Of a stretch of DNA of 64,000 bases, positions 43,439 through 52,609 are shown piece by piece. The translations under genes were made by a program, and so were the position numbers. The stretch is from Paludibacteraceae bacterium (GTDB lineage Bacteria > Bacteroidota > Bacteroidia > Bacteroidales > Paludibacteraceae), in NCBI GenBank assembly GCA_031292565.1, contig JARLGW010000014.1, forward strand, positions 54,409 to 118,408. Reading direction: 5' to 3'. The notes under the pieces are model-generated. The model saw only the letters and a list, made by a program, of their open reading frames with translations. It was not told where the DNA came from and did not search any database. How positions within the stretch are numbered: position 1 is the stretch's first letter; each line of letters starts with the position of its first letter.

Positions 43439-44950
43439 TTAATATATGGAGGCTATAAATTCCACGAAAGGAGCGATGTCGCCCCTCGTGCTAGCTTTTT
43501 CCAGCGCGTCAATATATTCCTGTTTCCGTTCCACCGGAACAATAGTCCAGTTATACCCACCCGAAATAAATTGAGTATTCATCAGGAAGCGCGCTACCCG
43601 TCCGTTGCCATCCATGTACGGGTGAATGTACACGAAGAAGAAATGCCCCAATATGGCACGCACCGCCGCGTTAGGCTCCTGCTCCAGCAGGTGGAATAGT
43701 ACGGGCATCGCGTCACGTACCGCGTCCACATTCAGCGGTGTGTGCATGGAGCCTTTTATATATACCTGACTAGTTCTATACCCCGCCAGGTCGGAAGGTT
43801 TTAACAGCCCCACGCTAACACTGGGGGCAAATAGCGCGCGGTACCAGGCATTATGATCCACCCCGGCCACTGTCCCTGCATTTTCGCCTTCCACTATCTT
43901 TTTCACGCTCTCTTTCACCGCTTGAAATGCCTGAAAATAACCTTTTGCCGCCATGGCATTTTTCTGCTCGAAATCGGAAGCGTTCTTTTCCGGCTCCCAT
44001 TGTCCGTTTTGCACTTTCGCTATCAAATCCGGGGTTACCTTGTATCCTTCTATCGACAACGAATTATAGGCATCCTGCTTGTATTGCACCTCTATTTGTT
44101 GCAGGCAGGCAGCCGCATCCGTGTACGTTTTTGTTTGTTCCGGGTAATGCTGTGTCACCACCTCCCGCATGTCATCCCACATTAACTTTATCCTCATGGT
44201 GTAAGGCGAAGTTACCCGTTGGTAAGACCTTGTGGCTGCCGTTGCAAACGGGTTCTCTTCCCGTATGTCGTACCCCAGGCTTTTCATGGTGCCTATAATT
44301 TCATCCGCGATAGCCGGGTTGCCTATGGCACGGAAAGCCCCCGCCAGCCGGCCTGCTTTTACGGTTTGCCCTTTCTCTAGCACAATACTTAGCAGCTGCG
44401 AGGCATCGGGGATTAGCGATAGGCAGGTTTGCATGCTTATCGCGTCCGATCGGTACAAATCCACACTGCATTTTATTAAAGCCTCCGGCAGGGAATATAA
44501 GTTTAAACCGAATTCTGCTTCCTTGGTAATGGGCGTTGCAATGCTAGTCTTGAGGTCTAACAGCGAGGTGTTGTGCAGCAACCGGGTTATGTTGTTAGAC
44601 CCCCTTGGTGTACAAATAGTAACTTGTGGAGGCACGGTGCGCCCTCCACTATATAAGTACAGTGATTGTTCGGGTGTAAGGCACCAATCGTTATCAAACC
44701 GTGAGTTGGCATAGGCAGCCACAAAATACCAAAAGGAAGTGTACCAGTTGGTAGTGTCGCCCTGTGCCGCGCTAGGGCTGGAGGGGATGTACCAGCCTTT
44801 CATGGCTTCCTGCAGGAAGCCATTGGAAACTAATCTTGCTAAATGTACCCTAGATAGTTGGGTCGATTTTACAATAGCAATGCCTTTTTCGTTTTGTAAT
44901 TTCTGCAATTCCTTTAGCGAATTCGCCAAGTTCATGTCCGCTGTTGCCAT
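43439..44950 (-). CDS. Fic-domain enzyme with AbiEi-like N-terminus
   Basis: The product is 503 aa. Residues 10-110 look like the winged-helix domain seen in AbiEi-type antitoxins (VHLARLVSNGFLQEAMKGWY, then PEQSLYLYSGGRTVP). The Fic core has the complete motif HPYMDGNGRVAR at 443-454, with His443 as catalytic residue, for transfer of AMP or a similar group to a protein. An upstream helix has SLSIEG at about 297-302, matching the inhibitory (S/T)xxxE(G/N) motif with Glu301, so the enzyme is self-inhibited. It stands alone on the minus strand next to a 24-bp tandem repeat array. The target is unknown. Confidence 0.85.
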   Translation of the reverse strand: MATADMNLANSLKELQKLQNEKGIAIVKSTQLSRVHLARLVSNGFLQEAMKGWYIPSSPSAAQGDTTNWYTSFWYFVAAYANSRFDNDWCLTPEQSLYLYSGGRTVPPQVTICTPRGSNNITRLLHNTSLLDLKTSIATPITKEAEFGLNLYSLPEALIKCSVDLYRSDAISMQTCLSLIPDASQLLSIVLEKGQTVKAGRLAGAFRAIGNPAIADEIIGTMKSLGYDIREENPFATAATRSYQRVTSPYTMRIKLMWDDMREVVTQHYPEQTKTYTDAAACLQQIEVQYKQDAYNSLSIEGYKVTPDLIAKVQNGQWEPEKNASDFEQKNAMAAKGYFQAFQAVKESVKKIVEGENAGTVAGVDHNAWYRALFAPSVSVGLLKPSDLAGYRTSQVYIKGSMHTPLNVDAVRDAMPVLFHLLEQEPNAAVRAILGHFFFVYIHPYMDGNGRVARFLMNTQFISGGYNWTIVPVERKQEYIDALEKASTRGDIAPFVEFIASIY

Positions 44951-45215
44951 ATTGTGTTGTATTTATTGTCGCGTTATTTTTTTGCTTTTCTGTTAATATC
45001 TATTGCCTACGGCAAAAAATGCATTGATTATCTATATGCTAAAAATATTCTTACCTCGAACGTTCTATTCGTTTATTGTGCCCGTTCTTCTACTAGTTTA
45101 TTATGCCTTAAAATTACTATTTTAATGCTGGTTCGATATGAAAATATATTTAAAATATCAATCTCATTTTTATTATAATTATCTGTTTGTCAAATATATA
45201 ATATCATATCTTGTG

Positions 45216-45360
45216 TCTATTTTACGCTAGTTTATTGTGTCGTGCTTTTACTAGTTTATTATGCTGTTCTTCCACTAGTTAATTGTGCTGTGCTATTGCT
45301 AGTTTATAGTGTTGTTCTTTCACTAGTTAATTATGCTGTTCTTCTACTAGTTTATTATGC
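45216..45360. repeat. 24-bp tandem repeat array, six copies
   Basis: CTAG occurs at 45227, 45251, 45275, 45299, 45323 and 45347, exactly 24 bases apart. The unit is about GTTCTTYTACTAGTTTATTR followed by TGCT. Copies differ by one to five bases. A further related unit lies at about 45083-45106. The array is 266 bases upstream of the Fic start. Confidence 0.85.
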
Positions 45361-45564
45361 AAATATAATATATTTGTTCTGATAATAAACTATATACAAC
45401 TATATTTTAATAATAGTATTACCTATATTAGTAGTTGTATTAGTATGAAAAATAGAAATTTTTTACTAGTATTTAGTGTATTAAATGTAGGTTGAAAATA
45501 AGAAAATACTAGTATTACGCGGTTAGAACTTCCCTATTAATAATAGCCTGTACTGATTAGAAAC

Positions 45565-45599
45565 AAAACCTTTCAAGTTTTGGAAACTTGGAAGGTTTT
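45565..45599. repeat. Palindromic repeat family B, copy 3
   Basis: AAAACCTTTCAAGTTT pairs, with one mismatch, with AAACTTGGAAGGTTTT around TGG. It is followed by a short T-run. Confidence 0.7.
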
Positions 45600-45697
45600 T
45601 CAATTTCAATACCGGGCAAATAACTTTTACCCAGAACTTTTTACTTACCGCTAAAAAATAGCATTATCTTTGATTATCAAAAAAAAACAGCTCTTAT

Positions 45698-45911
45698 CCC
45701 GTAGTGCATTTAGAATAAAAATGTAAATTATTTATATTGAACAAATTATCACCTACCTCTAAATCCCCTTCCCGATAACTATCGGGAAGGGGACTTTGGG
45801 GAAATACAAACTATATGTAATTTCAGATGCCCCCTTTAGGGGGTTGGGGGTAAATTATTAATTCAAGAATAATCAATAGATTAAAAAAAATCTTTCTAAA
45901 TGCACTACGGG
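45698..45911. mobile_element. MITE: 214 bp, perfect 18-bp inverted ends, TTAT target duplication
   Basis: CCCGTAGTGCATTTAGAA at 45698-45715 is the exact reverse complement of 45894-45911. TTAT lies directly outside both ends (45694-45697 and 45912-45915), as expected for a 4-bp target site duplication. The interior has no open frame and carries a family D palindrome at 45765-45792 (CCCCTTCCCGATAACT centre). It lies 58 bases before the PL6 gene and could affect its transcription. Confidence 0.8.
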
Positions 45912-45969
45912 TTATCTTTTATATCTCTTTTCTTGAAAAAATATTCAACCCCGCTAATACCGATTAATT

Positions 45970-47652
45970 ATGAAACTCGCCCAAAATAATTTCAAGAAAT
46001 CAATACTCAGTATCGCCCTTACCCTGTGGATGGGAGCCACTATGGCCAACACCACAACCGTGGCCTCCGTCGCCGCACTGCAATCAGCTATCAATAGCGC
46101 GTCGGTGGGCGACACCGTGGTGCTGGCCAATGGCACTTACCAGAATAATACCCTAACCATTTCCATCAAGCGTATTCACGTGCAGGCAGCAACGCCCGGC
46201 GGCGTTTACCTGAATGGTACCAATGCCATAACCATTACGGCTGACAGCGTTACCTTCAGCGGCTTCCAGTTTACCTCCGGCACCATTACCGGCAACGCTA
46301 TTGCCGTGAAGGGAAACTACAACACCCTCACGCAGCTCAATTTTAACGGCTATTCAGCCGCCCACATGATTGTGCTTAGTGGTCGGTCTAATCTGTTGGC
46401 ATACAGCAATTTTCAAAACAAACCCGCACTTAACATGGTTACACAGGGCGGCACGGGCGATATGGTGCAAATTATCCCCAACGACACGATGGCGGGCTAT
46501 AACACCATCCGCTACTGCTCGTTTCAGCACATGCCGGGGGTAGGGGGCGACTATGGCAATGAGTGCATCCGCATCGGCGACGGCAAGTATTCCACCTTCG
46601 TGTCACGCACCGTGGTTGAATATTGCTTTTTTGAAGATACGGGCAATGGTGACAGCGAGGCTATCTCCGTGAAATCCAGGGAAAACTGCCTTCGGTACAA
46701 TACCATGCTAGACAACCCTGATGCCATGTTTTCTTTCCGCAATGGCGATAGCAACCTGGCCTACGGCAATTTCTTTATCCGTTCGGGAGGCATCCGGTGC
46801 AAGCAGGCCAACAACATTTATTGCTATAATAACTATTTTCAAACCTCCGGCACCACCAAAAGCTCCTCGCCACCCGTGTATTTTGAATACTATGGCACGG
46901 GGTATGGCTCCAATTTCAATTGCATCCACAACACTTTTTACAAATGTGCAGCAGCCGTCATCGACACTGCGCTTACCGCCTGCACGTGGGCCAATAATAT
47001 CTTTTATTCCGATTCCACCACCATCTTTTCGGGCACTACGAGCGGACAAACTTTCGCGGGTAATATTTATCAGGGCACTCTGGGGCTAAGCATCACTTCC
47101 GGGATGAACGACCTCAACCCGCTGCTCACGCTGAATGCCGCCGGGTATTACGGCCTATCCGCCACCAGCCCGGCCATTGCCGCCTCGTCAGCCGGTTATC
47201 CTGCCGTGATAAACCTGACGGGACTGAATAACGACCCTGATATTTTGTTGGACATTGCGGGCAAATCACGCCCCTCATCCGCCACACTGAAAGATGTGGG
47301 TTGCGAGCAATATGCCGGCACGAGTGGCAGCATCCACCCGTTGGCGTTGACCGATGTAGGCCCCTCGTATTTAGATACTACGAATACTGCCGTGAGCCTA
47401 GCAACGAGTGATGCGGGCAAGGCAATTGTGTACCCCAATCCCGGCAAAGGCGAGTTTTACATCCAGACCACCAGCCCCATTTCCAAGATAGAAGTTGTAA
47501 ATATGTGGGGCGAGAAATGCTACACGGCACCTGTCAACCCTCAAACCACGCTGAACGCGATAAACCTTTCAGCCCTTACCACGGGAGTGTATTTCATTAA
47601 GATTACCGACTTGCATGGGAAGGTGGCGAACAAGGAGATTATACTAAAATAA
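45970..47652 (+). CDS. Secreted PL6-type polysaccharide lyase with T9SS sorting domain
   Basis: The product is 560 aa with a signal peptide (SILSIALTLWMGATMA, cleavage about residue 26). Residues 30-390 form a right-handed beta-helix of the chondroitinase B/alginate lyase family. The catalytic region is clear: EAISVKSRENCLRYN with Lys235 and SFRNGDSN with Arg257, then SGGIRCKQANNIYCYNNYF. In the family the Arg is usually followed by His; here it is Asn. The last 80 residues (VYPNPGKGEFYIQ, TGVYFIKITDLHGKV) are a Type IX type A sorting domain, so it is exported and probably surface-anchored. Likely substrates are alginate or chondroitin-like polymers. Confidence 0.85.
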   Translation: MKLAQNNFKKSILSIALTLWMGATMANTTTVASVAALQSAINSASVGDTVVLANGTYQNNTLTISIKRIHVQAATPGGVYLNGTNAITITADSVTFSGFQFTSGTITGNAIAVKGNYNTLTQLNFNGYSAAHMIVLSGRSNLLAYSNFQNKPALNMVTQGGTGDMVQIIPNDTMAGYNTIRYCSFQHMPGVGGDYGNECIRIGDGKYSTFVSRTVVEYCFFEDTGNGDSEAISVKSRENCLRYNTMLDNPDAMFSFRNGDSNLAYGNFFIRSGGIRCKQANNIYCYNNYFQTSGTTKSSSPPVYFEYYGTGYGSNFNCIHNTFYKCAAAVIDTALTACTWANNIFYSDSTTIFSGTTSGQTFAGNIYQGTLGLSITSGMNDLNPLLTLNAAGYYGLSATSPAIAASSAGYPAVINLTGLNNDPDILLDIAGKSRPSSATLKDVGCEQYAGTSGSIHPLALTDVGPSYLDTTNTAVSLATSDAGKAIVYPNPGKGEFYIQTTSPISKIEVVNMWGEKCYTAPVNPQTTLNAINLSALTTGVYFIKITDLHGKVANKEIILK

Positions 47653-47708
47653 AACAACCGCATACTATTTTACATCAAACAAATTCGTTTCTTGTGTAGA
47701 TAAATACT

Positions 47709-47716
47709 TATCTTTG
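47709..47716 (+). promoter_or_regulatory. Candidate -7 box before the IS1595 remnant
   Basis: TATCTTTG fits TAnnTTTG with a TTCG about 21 bases upstream, near the -33 spacing. The ATG follows at 47738. Confidence 0.4.
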
Positions 47717-47737
47717 TTGTAACAAAACGATAAAGGT

Positions 47738-48310
47738 ATGATTAACACCGAATTCAAATCAATATCACACGTATTAAAAGCTTTTCCTACCGAACAGAGC
47801 TGCATTGACCATTTGGAAGAAATCCGCTGGAATGGACATGTAGTTTCGCCTTTTGATGCCACCTCCAAAGTGTACAAATGCAAGGACAATAAATACCGTT
47901 GCAAAAACACGGGTAAGTATTTCAACGTGAGGACTAACACGCTGTTTGACAATACGAAAATAGAACTGCGGAAATGGTTCATGGCACTGTATATCGTTAC
48001 TTCAGGCGAACAAAGTATTTCGTCGTTACAACTGGCAAAAGAGATTGACGTTACGCAAAAAACAGCCTGGTTTATCTTGCAACGGATTGGAAAATGCTTT
48101 GGCGATGAAAGCGAAAAGAAAGTATAATCATTTAGTATTTCATAAAAAAGAAGTATTTTTGGCATCTATCATGTTGCTTCTGAAAAAACGCACCTTTCAA
48201 AGGAACCTTGATGAATCCGTATTTAGCCACAATACTAGATATTTAGAGTTGTTAAATAGATTCAGCTATCATTTTATAACGTATAAAGAATTGATGCATG
48301 GACAATCAAT
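47738..48310 (+). pseudogene. IS1595-family transposase with its catalytic core deleted
   Basis: The intact first part (47738-48127, 129 aa) is the N-terminus of an ISXO2/IS1595 transposase: SCIDHLEEIRWNGHVVSP, then a zinc-ribbon region (YKCKDNKYRCKNTGKYFNV), then ELRKWFMALYIVTSGEQSIS. The DDE domain is missing. From about 48150 another frame reads LLLKKRTFQRNLDE, then HNTRYLELLNRFSYHF, which resembles the end of the same family (LLKR..., KHLxRYLxEFxYRYN). I infer an internal deletion of roughly 120-150 codons plus a frame change. The first part could still produce a DNA-binding fragment. Confidence 0.65.
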
Positions 48311-49437
48311 TAGACAAATATTCTCAATTTTTATTTTATCAAGGCCAGGATGGCCATGTGAAAATACAAGTAATACTTGGCGATGAAACTATTTGGGCAA
48401 CACAAGCGTCGATGGCCGAAATATTTGAAACAACAAAACAAAATATAAGCTATCATCTGTCTAATATTTTTAAAGAAGGGGAATTGATTGAAAATTCAGT
48501 TGTCAAGGAAATCTTGACAACTGCCTCCGACGGCAAGCAATACAGTACAAGCTTTTACAACCTTGATGTCATTATATCAGTAGGTTACAGGATAAGTTCG
48601 CCTAAAGCTACCGAGTTTAGAATTTGGGCAACCGGTGTAATTAAAGAATACCTAATTAAAGGCTTTGCCTTGGACGACGAGCGGCTCAAGCAGGGCAAAG
48701 AGGCGTTTGGCAAGGATTACTTCGACGAGTTACTAGAGCGGATACGCGAAATTCGGGCTTCGGAAAGACGATTCTACCAAAAAATTACAGATATATATGC
48801 TCAATGTAGCATTGATTACAACCCCCATTCGCAGGTTACACAACAGTTCTACGCCACGGTGCAAAACAAACTTCACTTTGCCATCTCGCATCATACAGCG
48901 GCAGGAATAATTGCCGAAAGGGCAAATGCTTCCAAACAGAACATGGGTTTGACGAGCTGGAAAAATGCACAAACAACGGGTAAGATATTAAAGACAGACG
49001 TGGTGGTGGCCAAAAATTATTTATCGGCAGACGAACTCGACGGCTTAAACCGGATTGTTTCCATGTACCTCGATTTTGCCGAGAATTTGGCCAAAAGACA
49101 GAAGATCATGAAGATGACTGATTGGGTGCTGCGGTTAGACTCTTTTCTACAACTTAACGAATACGATTTAATAAACGATGCCGGGCAGGTTTCGGCAAAA
49201 GTGGCAAAGCAAATAGCCGAGAAAGAATTTGAAAAATTCAGAGTCATTCAAGATAAAACGTTTGTTTCGGACTTCGACCGGGTGGTGGAGGGAATAAAAA
49301 CCACAGGGAAACTCCCCACGCGTACCCAGCCAACGGCAAGCGTTAAGGTTAACAACGCACAGGAAGAGCCAGCGTTGTCAACGTTCGATCAGAATTTAAA
49401 GAGAGCCTTGGATTACAACCCGAAAGGGGCGGAATAA
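48298..49437 (+). CDS. rhuM: RhuM-family protein
   Basis: The product is 379 aa. The N-terminus has the RhuM pattern: VILGDETIWATQASMAEIFE, then TTKQNISYHLSNIFKEGEL, then YNLDVIISVGYRISSPKATE and FRIWATGVIKEYLIKGFALD. This region is a winged-helix/Bro-like DNA-binding fold. The rest is helical and the last 60 residues are flexible. RhuM was named in a Salmonella pathogenicity island, and its biochemical role is unknown. Homologues are common on mobile elements and near restriction systems. Its start overlaps the end of the IS1595 remnant. Confidence 0.8.
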   Translation: MDNQLDKYSQFLFYQGQDGHVKIQVILGDETIWATQASMAEIFETTKQNISYHLSNIFKEGELIENSVVKEILTTASDGKQYSTSFYNLDVIISVGYRISSPKATEFRIWATGVIKEYLIKGFALDDERLKQGKEAFGKDYFDELLERIREIRASERRFYQKITDIYAQCSIDYNPHSQVTQQFYATVQNKLHFAISHHTAAGIIAERANASKQNMGLTSWKNAQTTGKILKTDVVVAKNYLSADELDGLNRIVSMYLDFAENLAKRQKIMKMTDWVLRLDSFLQLNEYDLINDAGQVSAKVAKQIAEKEFEKFRVIQDKTFVSDFDRVVEGIKTTGKLPTRTQPTASVKVNNAQEEPALSTFDQNLKRALDYNPKGAE

Positions 49438-49841
49438 AAAGTAAGCCCATAGCCAAACCGTTCAGCACAGGCCGAGTAGGAGTAGAGCAATTATTCTTTT
49501 CATAGAGGCGGGGTGTTATCTTTTTTCAAAAATACGACTAAAAACTAGAATCAATCTGTTTCCCAACCATTTTTTTTTGATAAATTCGCACGGTAAAGCA
49601 TTCTCTTTTCGTGTGCGAATTAGTGTTTGGCATACATTTGTAACTAAAAATGTGTAAGTTTGCAACATCTAATTAGCTGAAACGAAACAGGTTTAAGGTA
49701 GAGCACTGAAAAGTTGAACCGGTATTTTCATGTCAGTCTATGCCGAACGGGGTGTGGGGAGCGAGGGTTGATATCTCAGAGCCTGTTCCTCCCCGGAAAT
49801 AAAATAACGAATTAAGAATCAACTAAATAAAAAAATAGATT
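49438..49841. other. Gene-free stretch with a -7 box and long leader
   Basis: TAAGTTTG at 49655-49662 fits a -7 box for the secreted protein at 49842, giving a leader of about 170 bases. In it AACAGG at about 49688 can pair with CCTGTT at about 49782. Bases 49705-49735 (ACTGAAAA, GAACCGGTATTTTC) resemble 63038-63076. No gene was seen. Confidence 0.4.
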
Positions 49842-50315
49842 ATGAAAAAGATCTTTATGCTCCTCTTATTGTCATTTTTTACCATGACCCATAGTTTTGC
49901 ACAGAAATCGAATTACAGACCGTTAGACTCTTTTGCCAAGGACACGCTTTCGTACTATAAGTATAACTTTATCGAGAACAAAGATTCGCTAGTGGGCAAA
50001 AAGGTGTCAGCACTACTGTCTATGCTCGAAGTACCCGTGAAGTATTACATCGTGGGGCTCGATGAAAAGAACCCTAACAACGCGAAAACGCTTATCCTTT
50101 GCAATAAAGATCGTGCCAACTCCCGTGCCATTATCAACTCCGGCAACGATAAGTTGTACATACTTATGCTAAGCTTTTCGCCAACCATTCCCTACGCCAC
50201 TTTAATGGATTATTGTAAATCGCATGGTGATGCAATAACCAAGGATCAATACGATTATTTCGGGCAATTCACCATCACCAGTTTGGGCTTTAAGGCCTAC
50301 CCGGAAGTAAAATAG
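49842..50315 (+). CDS. Secreted unknown protein (157 aa)
   Basis: A signal peptide (IFMLLLLSFFTMTHSFA, cleavage after about residue 20) is followed by a small mixed domain with DSLVGKKVSALLSMLEVPVK near 50-65 and ILCNKDRANSRAIINSG near 90. There is no cysteine at the cleavage site, so it is not a lipoprotein. It lies alone before a family A palindrome. The family is not recognised. Confidence 0.55.
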   Translation: MKKIFMLLLLSFFTMTHSFAQKSNYRPLDSFAKDTLSYYKYNFIENKDSLVGKKVSALLSMLEVPVKYYIVGLDEKNPNNAKTLILCNKDRANSRAIINSGNDKLYILMLSFSPTIPYATLMDYCKSHGDAITKDQYDYFGQFTITSLGFKAYPEVK

Positions 50316-50376
50316 CCTTTTGCCCTTAGGGGGTTAGGTGCCACTAATGGGTAACAACGTGTGCAGGAAAACTTTG

Positions 50377-50410
50377 AAACATTCCATATCTCCGAGATAT
50401 GGAATGTTTT
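50377..50410 (+). terminator. Palindromic repeat family A, copy 5, with T-run
   Basis: AAACATTCCATATCTC pairs with GAGATATGGAATGTTT and runs into eight further Ts. It lies 61 bases after the secreted protein gene and has the form of an intrinsic terminator. Confidence 0.8.
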
Positions 50411-50498
50411 TTTTTTAGAACACGGTTTGTGTTAGGTATTTTCATTAACGGGAGTTCAACATAAGCAACTGCTTGAAGATTGAATTAAATTATCTCGA

Positions 50499-50545
50499 AG
50501 CCCCGAAGGGGTGGTATTATAATATCACCCCTTCGGGGCTTTTTA
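50499..50545. terminator. Long perfect-stem terminator
   Basis: AGCCCCGAAGGGGTG pairs with CACCCCTTCGGGGCT, the stem extends through TATTATAATAT, and TTTTT follows. It is a strong hairpin in a gene-free stretch (50411-50902). The rest of that stretch shows only a small CCACCC/GGGTGG hairpin at about 50860, just before the next gene. Confidence 0.7.
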
Positions 50546-50902
50546 GCATGCAGTGAATATTGAATAATTTCAATTCTTTGGTTTCCAATCAACAACACTA
50601 AAAATGTTGAAAAAAAATAAAAGAAACCAATCAAAAGCTTGTTTTGTGAAAGAATGTTTCAGATATTTGCCCCATCTTATTATAAAGTAAAAATGCTCTG
50701 TTATCCATGATAATGGGCATTGTAGCAAAACGAGACAGGATAAGTAACCGGGAAGGAGTAGAGCCCTGAAACCTTTCTTGCGCATCAAAAGGTCCATTAA
50801 TTAGCTGGTACTTAAATAGTTTCAATAGCACACAACTAAACCTCATGTTATACCGTGCCACCCCGTGAAAGCCGGGTGGTAATAAAAAACCTTTTTATCA
50901 CT

Positions 50903-52075
50903 ATGAAAAAATTAGCATTACTCTTTATTACCTTGTGCCTAGCCGGAAGCTCGGGGGCATATAGCTTTAAGTCGGGCAGTATATTTTACAACATTACCTC
51001 ATCTACCTCACCCTACACGGTGGAGGTTACGGATTCTACAACCTCTAATGGAGGTTCTTATTTCGGTGCTGTGAGCATTCCTTCCACGGTTACCTACGGC
51101 GGAACAACTTACGCCGTTACTGCCATTGGCTACGAGGCATTTGATCAATGTATTAATTTGTCATCGGTAAATATTCCAACGTCTATTACCTCTATTGGCT
51201 ATTATTCTTTTTCCTATTGTACCAAGTTAACTTCAATAACCATACCGGCATCAGTTACATCATTTGACGATGGGGTTTTTGAGGGTTGTACCGGGTTAAC
51301 TTCGATAAATATCCCTGTATCGGTAATAACCTTAGGCAAAGGGGATTTCTGGTATTGCTCGAATTTAACATCAATCACTGTGGATGCTTCTAATACAAAT
51401 TTCGTGAATGTGGATGGCGTGTTGTTCAATAAAAATAAAACCACCCTAATTTGTTACCCTGCCGGCAACACGGCAAGCACTTACAGCATTCCATCCACCG
51501 TGTTGGCCATTGATAGCGATGCTTTCGGCGATTGCACGAATTTAACTTCCATTACCATTCCATCATCGGTTATCTCTATTGGCAGCAATGCTCTTTATGC
51601 CTGTAGAGGATTAACCTCTATCTCTATACCTTCATCGGTAACATACATTGGTGATAACGCTTTTGGTTATTGCATCAAGTTAGCGTCTATTTCTGCCTAC
51701 CCCACAAAGCCAGTTAGTTTAACTAGCAAATATGTTTTTGATAATGTAGATACCACTACCTGCGTGCTACACGTGCCATCAGCTTCGCTATCGACTTACC
51801 AAACAGCTAACGTGTGGAAAAGTTTTAAGCATATCGTGGGCGATTTATCATCAGGAATAGCCAACACCACCGCCTTGGCAGTAAAAATAACGGTGGCAAA
51901 CGGTGAGCTTCAACTCGTAGGTGTCCCTTCGGGTGAAACCCTTGGCGTGTACAACGCCGTGGGAGCCTCCATCTACACGGGCAAAACCACCGGTTCCGCC
52001 CTTAGCATCAGCCTACCAGCTCATGGCGTGTACATCGTGCAGCTAGGCAATGCCAGCCGGAAGGTGATATACTAG
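50903..52075 (+). CDS. Secreted BspA-type leucine-rich repeat protein
   Basis: The product is 390 aa from MKKLALLFITLCLAGSSGAY; an upstream in-frame ATG at 50855 is rejected because the signal peptide starts here. About ten LRR_5 units of roughly 23 residues follow (SVNIPTSITSIGYYSFSYCT, KLTSITIPASVTSFDDGVFE). These are the BspA/TpLRR type, common on Bacteroidales surfaces for adhesion. The C-terminal 80 residues (LGVYNAVGASIYTGKT, HGVYIVQLGNASRKVIY) look like a Type IX sorting domain. It is followed by a strong terminator. Confidence 0.8.
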   Translation: MKKLALLFITLCLAGSSGAYSFKSGSIFYNITSSTSPYTVEVTDSTTSNGGSYFGAVSIPSTVTYGGTTYAVTAIGYEAFDQCINLSSVNIPTSITSIGYYSFSYCTKLTSITIPASVTSFDDGVFEGCTGLTSINIPVSVITLGKGDFWYCSNLTSITVDASNTNFVNVDGVLFNKNKTTLICYPAGNTASTYSIPSTVLAIDSDAFGDCTNLTSITIPSSVISIGSNALYACRGLTSISIPSSVTYIGDNAFGYCIKLASISAYPTKPVSLTSKYVFDNVDTTTCVLHVPSASLSTYQTANVWKSFKHIVGDLSSGIANTTALAVKITVANGELQLVGVPSGETLGVYNAVGASIYTGKTTGSALSISLPAHGVYIVQLGNASRKVIY

Positions 52076-52101
52076 CCCACCACCGCCTAGGCGAGAACAA
52101 A

Positions 52102-52149
52102 CAGAAAGTCCGAACCCTGTAATTGGGTTCGGACTTTCTGTTTTTTTTT
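52102..52149. terminator. Bidirectional terminator between convergent operons
   Basis: CAGAAAGTCCGAACCC pairs perfectly with GGGTTCGGACTTTCTG across a 7-base loop, with T-runs on the plus side. It ends the LRR gene (plus) and probably the fibre operon (minus). Confidence 0.9.
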
Positions 52150-52223
52150 ACAACATATTTCTTAAATCAGAAATAAGGTTGTTTAAGTAAAGTATTCTTT
52201 TTCTATAATGGTTTTACCGTTTT

Positions 52224-52604
52224 TTACAACGTATCCACTAGCGACCAGCCCCAATCTTTATCTAAGTAAGAGCAGGCTCCGGCTTGAACTTGTGCCAGTA
52301 TGGTATTTTGTGTGATTAACCATGCTTTTTGTAGCATGTTAATATCCGTGCGAAGGTTTACGCTGTTAGACGTGTCCTTTATAGCTGCATTTATGGCGGA
52401 AGTAGCCCAAAGTTCGGAATGTATATCCTGAAATAAAAACATGTTTACTGTAAAGGCTTTTGTTTTATCGGGGGTTACGCCTAAACTTACAAAGGTGTAG
52501 TTTACTCCGGGTATTGATGTGGCATTGTCTGCACTATCCTGTAAAATAAGTTGTAAAGCGATGTTGTTCGTTGAGTTAACGATGTACTTAAATATTTGTG
52601 ACAT
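52224..52604 (-). CDS. Small protein at the end of the fibre operon
   Basis: The product is 126 aa, with no signal peptide. The first half is beta-like (KYIVNSTNNIALQLILQDSA) and the second helical (LRTDINMLQKAWLITQNTIL). It lies 5 bases after the 997-aa fibre gene, the last gene before the terminator. The position suggests a fibre accessory or assembly protein. The family is not recognised. Confidence 0.5.
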   Translation of the reverse strand: MSQIFKYIVNSTNNIALQLILQDSADNATSIPGVNYTFVSLGVTPDKTKAFTVNMFLFQDIHSELWATSAINAAIKDTSNSVNLRTDINMLQKAWLITQNTILAQVQAGACSYLDKDWGWSLVDTL

Positions 52605-52609
52605 AGTTT

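Larger units (their letters stand above)
44951..45697. other. AT-rich gene-free region upstream of the Fic gene
   Basis: No supported gene. It holds the 24-bp tandem array (45216-45360), isolated ACTAGT words (45093, 45473, 45501), the family B palindrome at 45565 and a TATCTTTG box at 45665-45672 pointing toward the PL6 gene. Confidence 0.55.

Noticed and set aside
45216..45360. Possible CRISPR array at the 24-bp repeats
   Set aside because: The repeats are directly tandem with no unique spacers and no cas genes are nearby.
49690..49735. tRNA-like words (GGTAGAGCACTG) in the leader of the 49842 gene
   Set aside because: The D-arm-like word stands alone: no acceptor stem, no anticodon arm and no TTCGAAT T-loop can be fitted around it.
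50570..50861. Two overlapping minus-strand open frames upstream of the LRR gene
   Set aside because: They are short, mutually overlapping in different frames, Phe/Leu-rich because of AT-rich DNA, and have no convincing start or neighbour.
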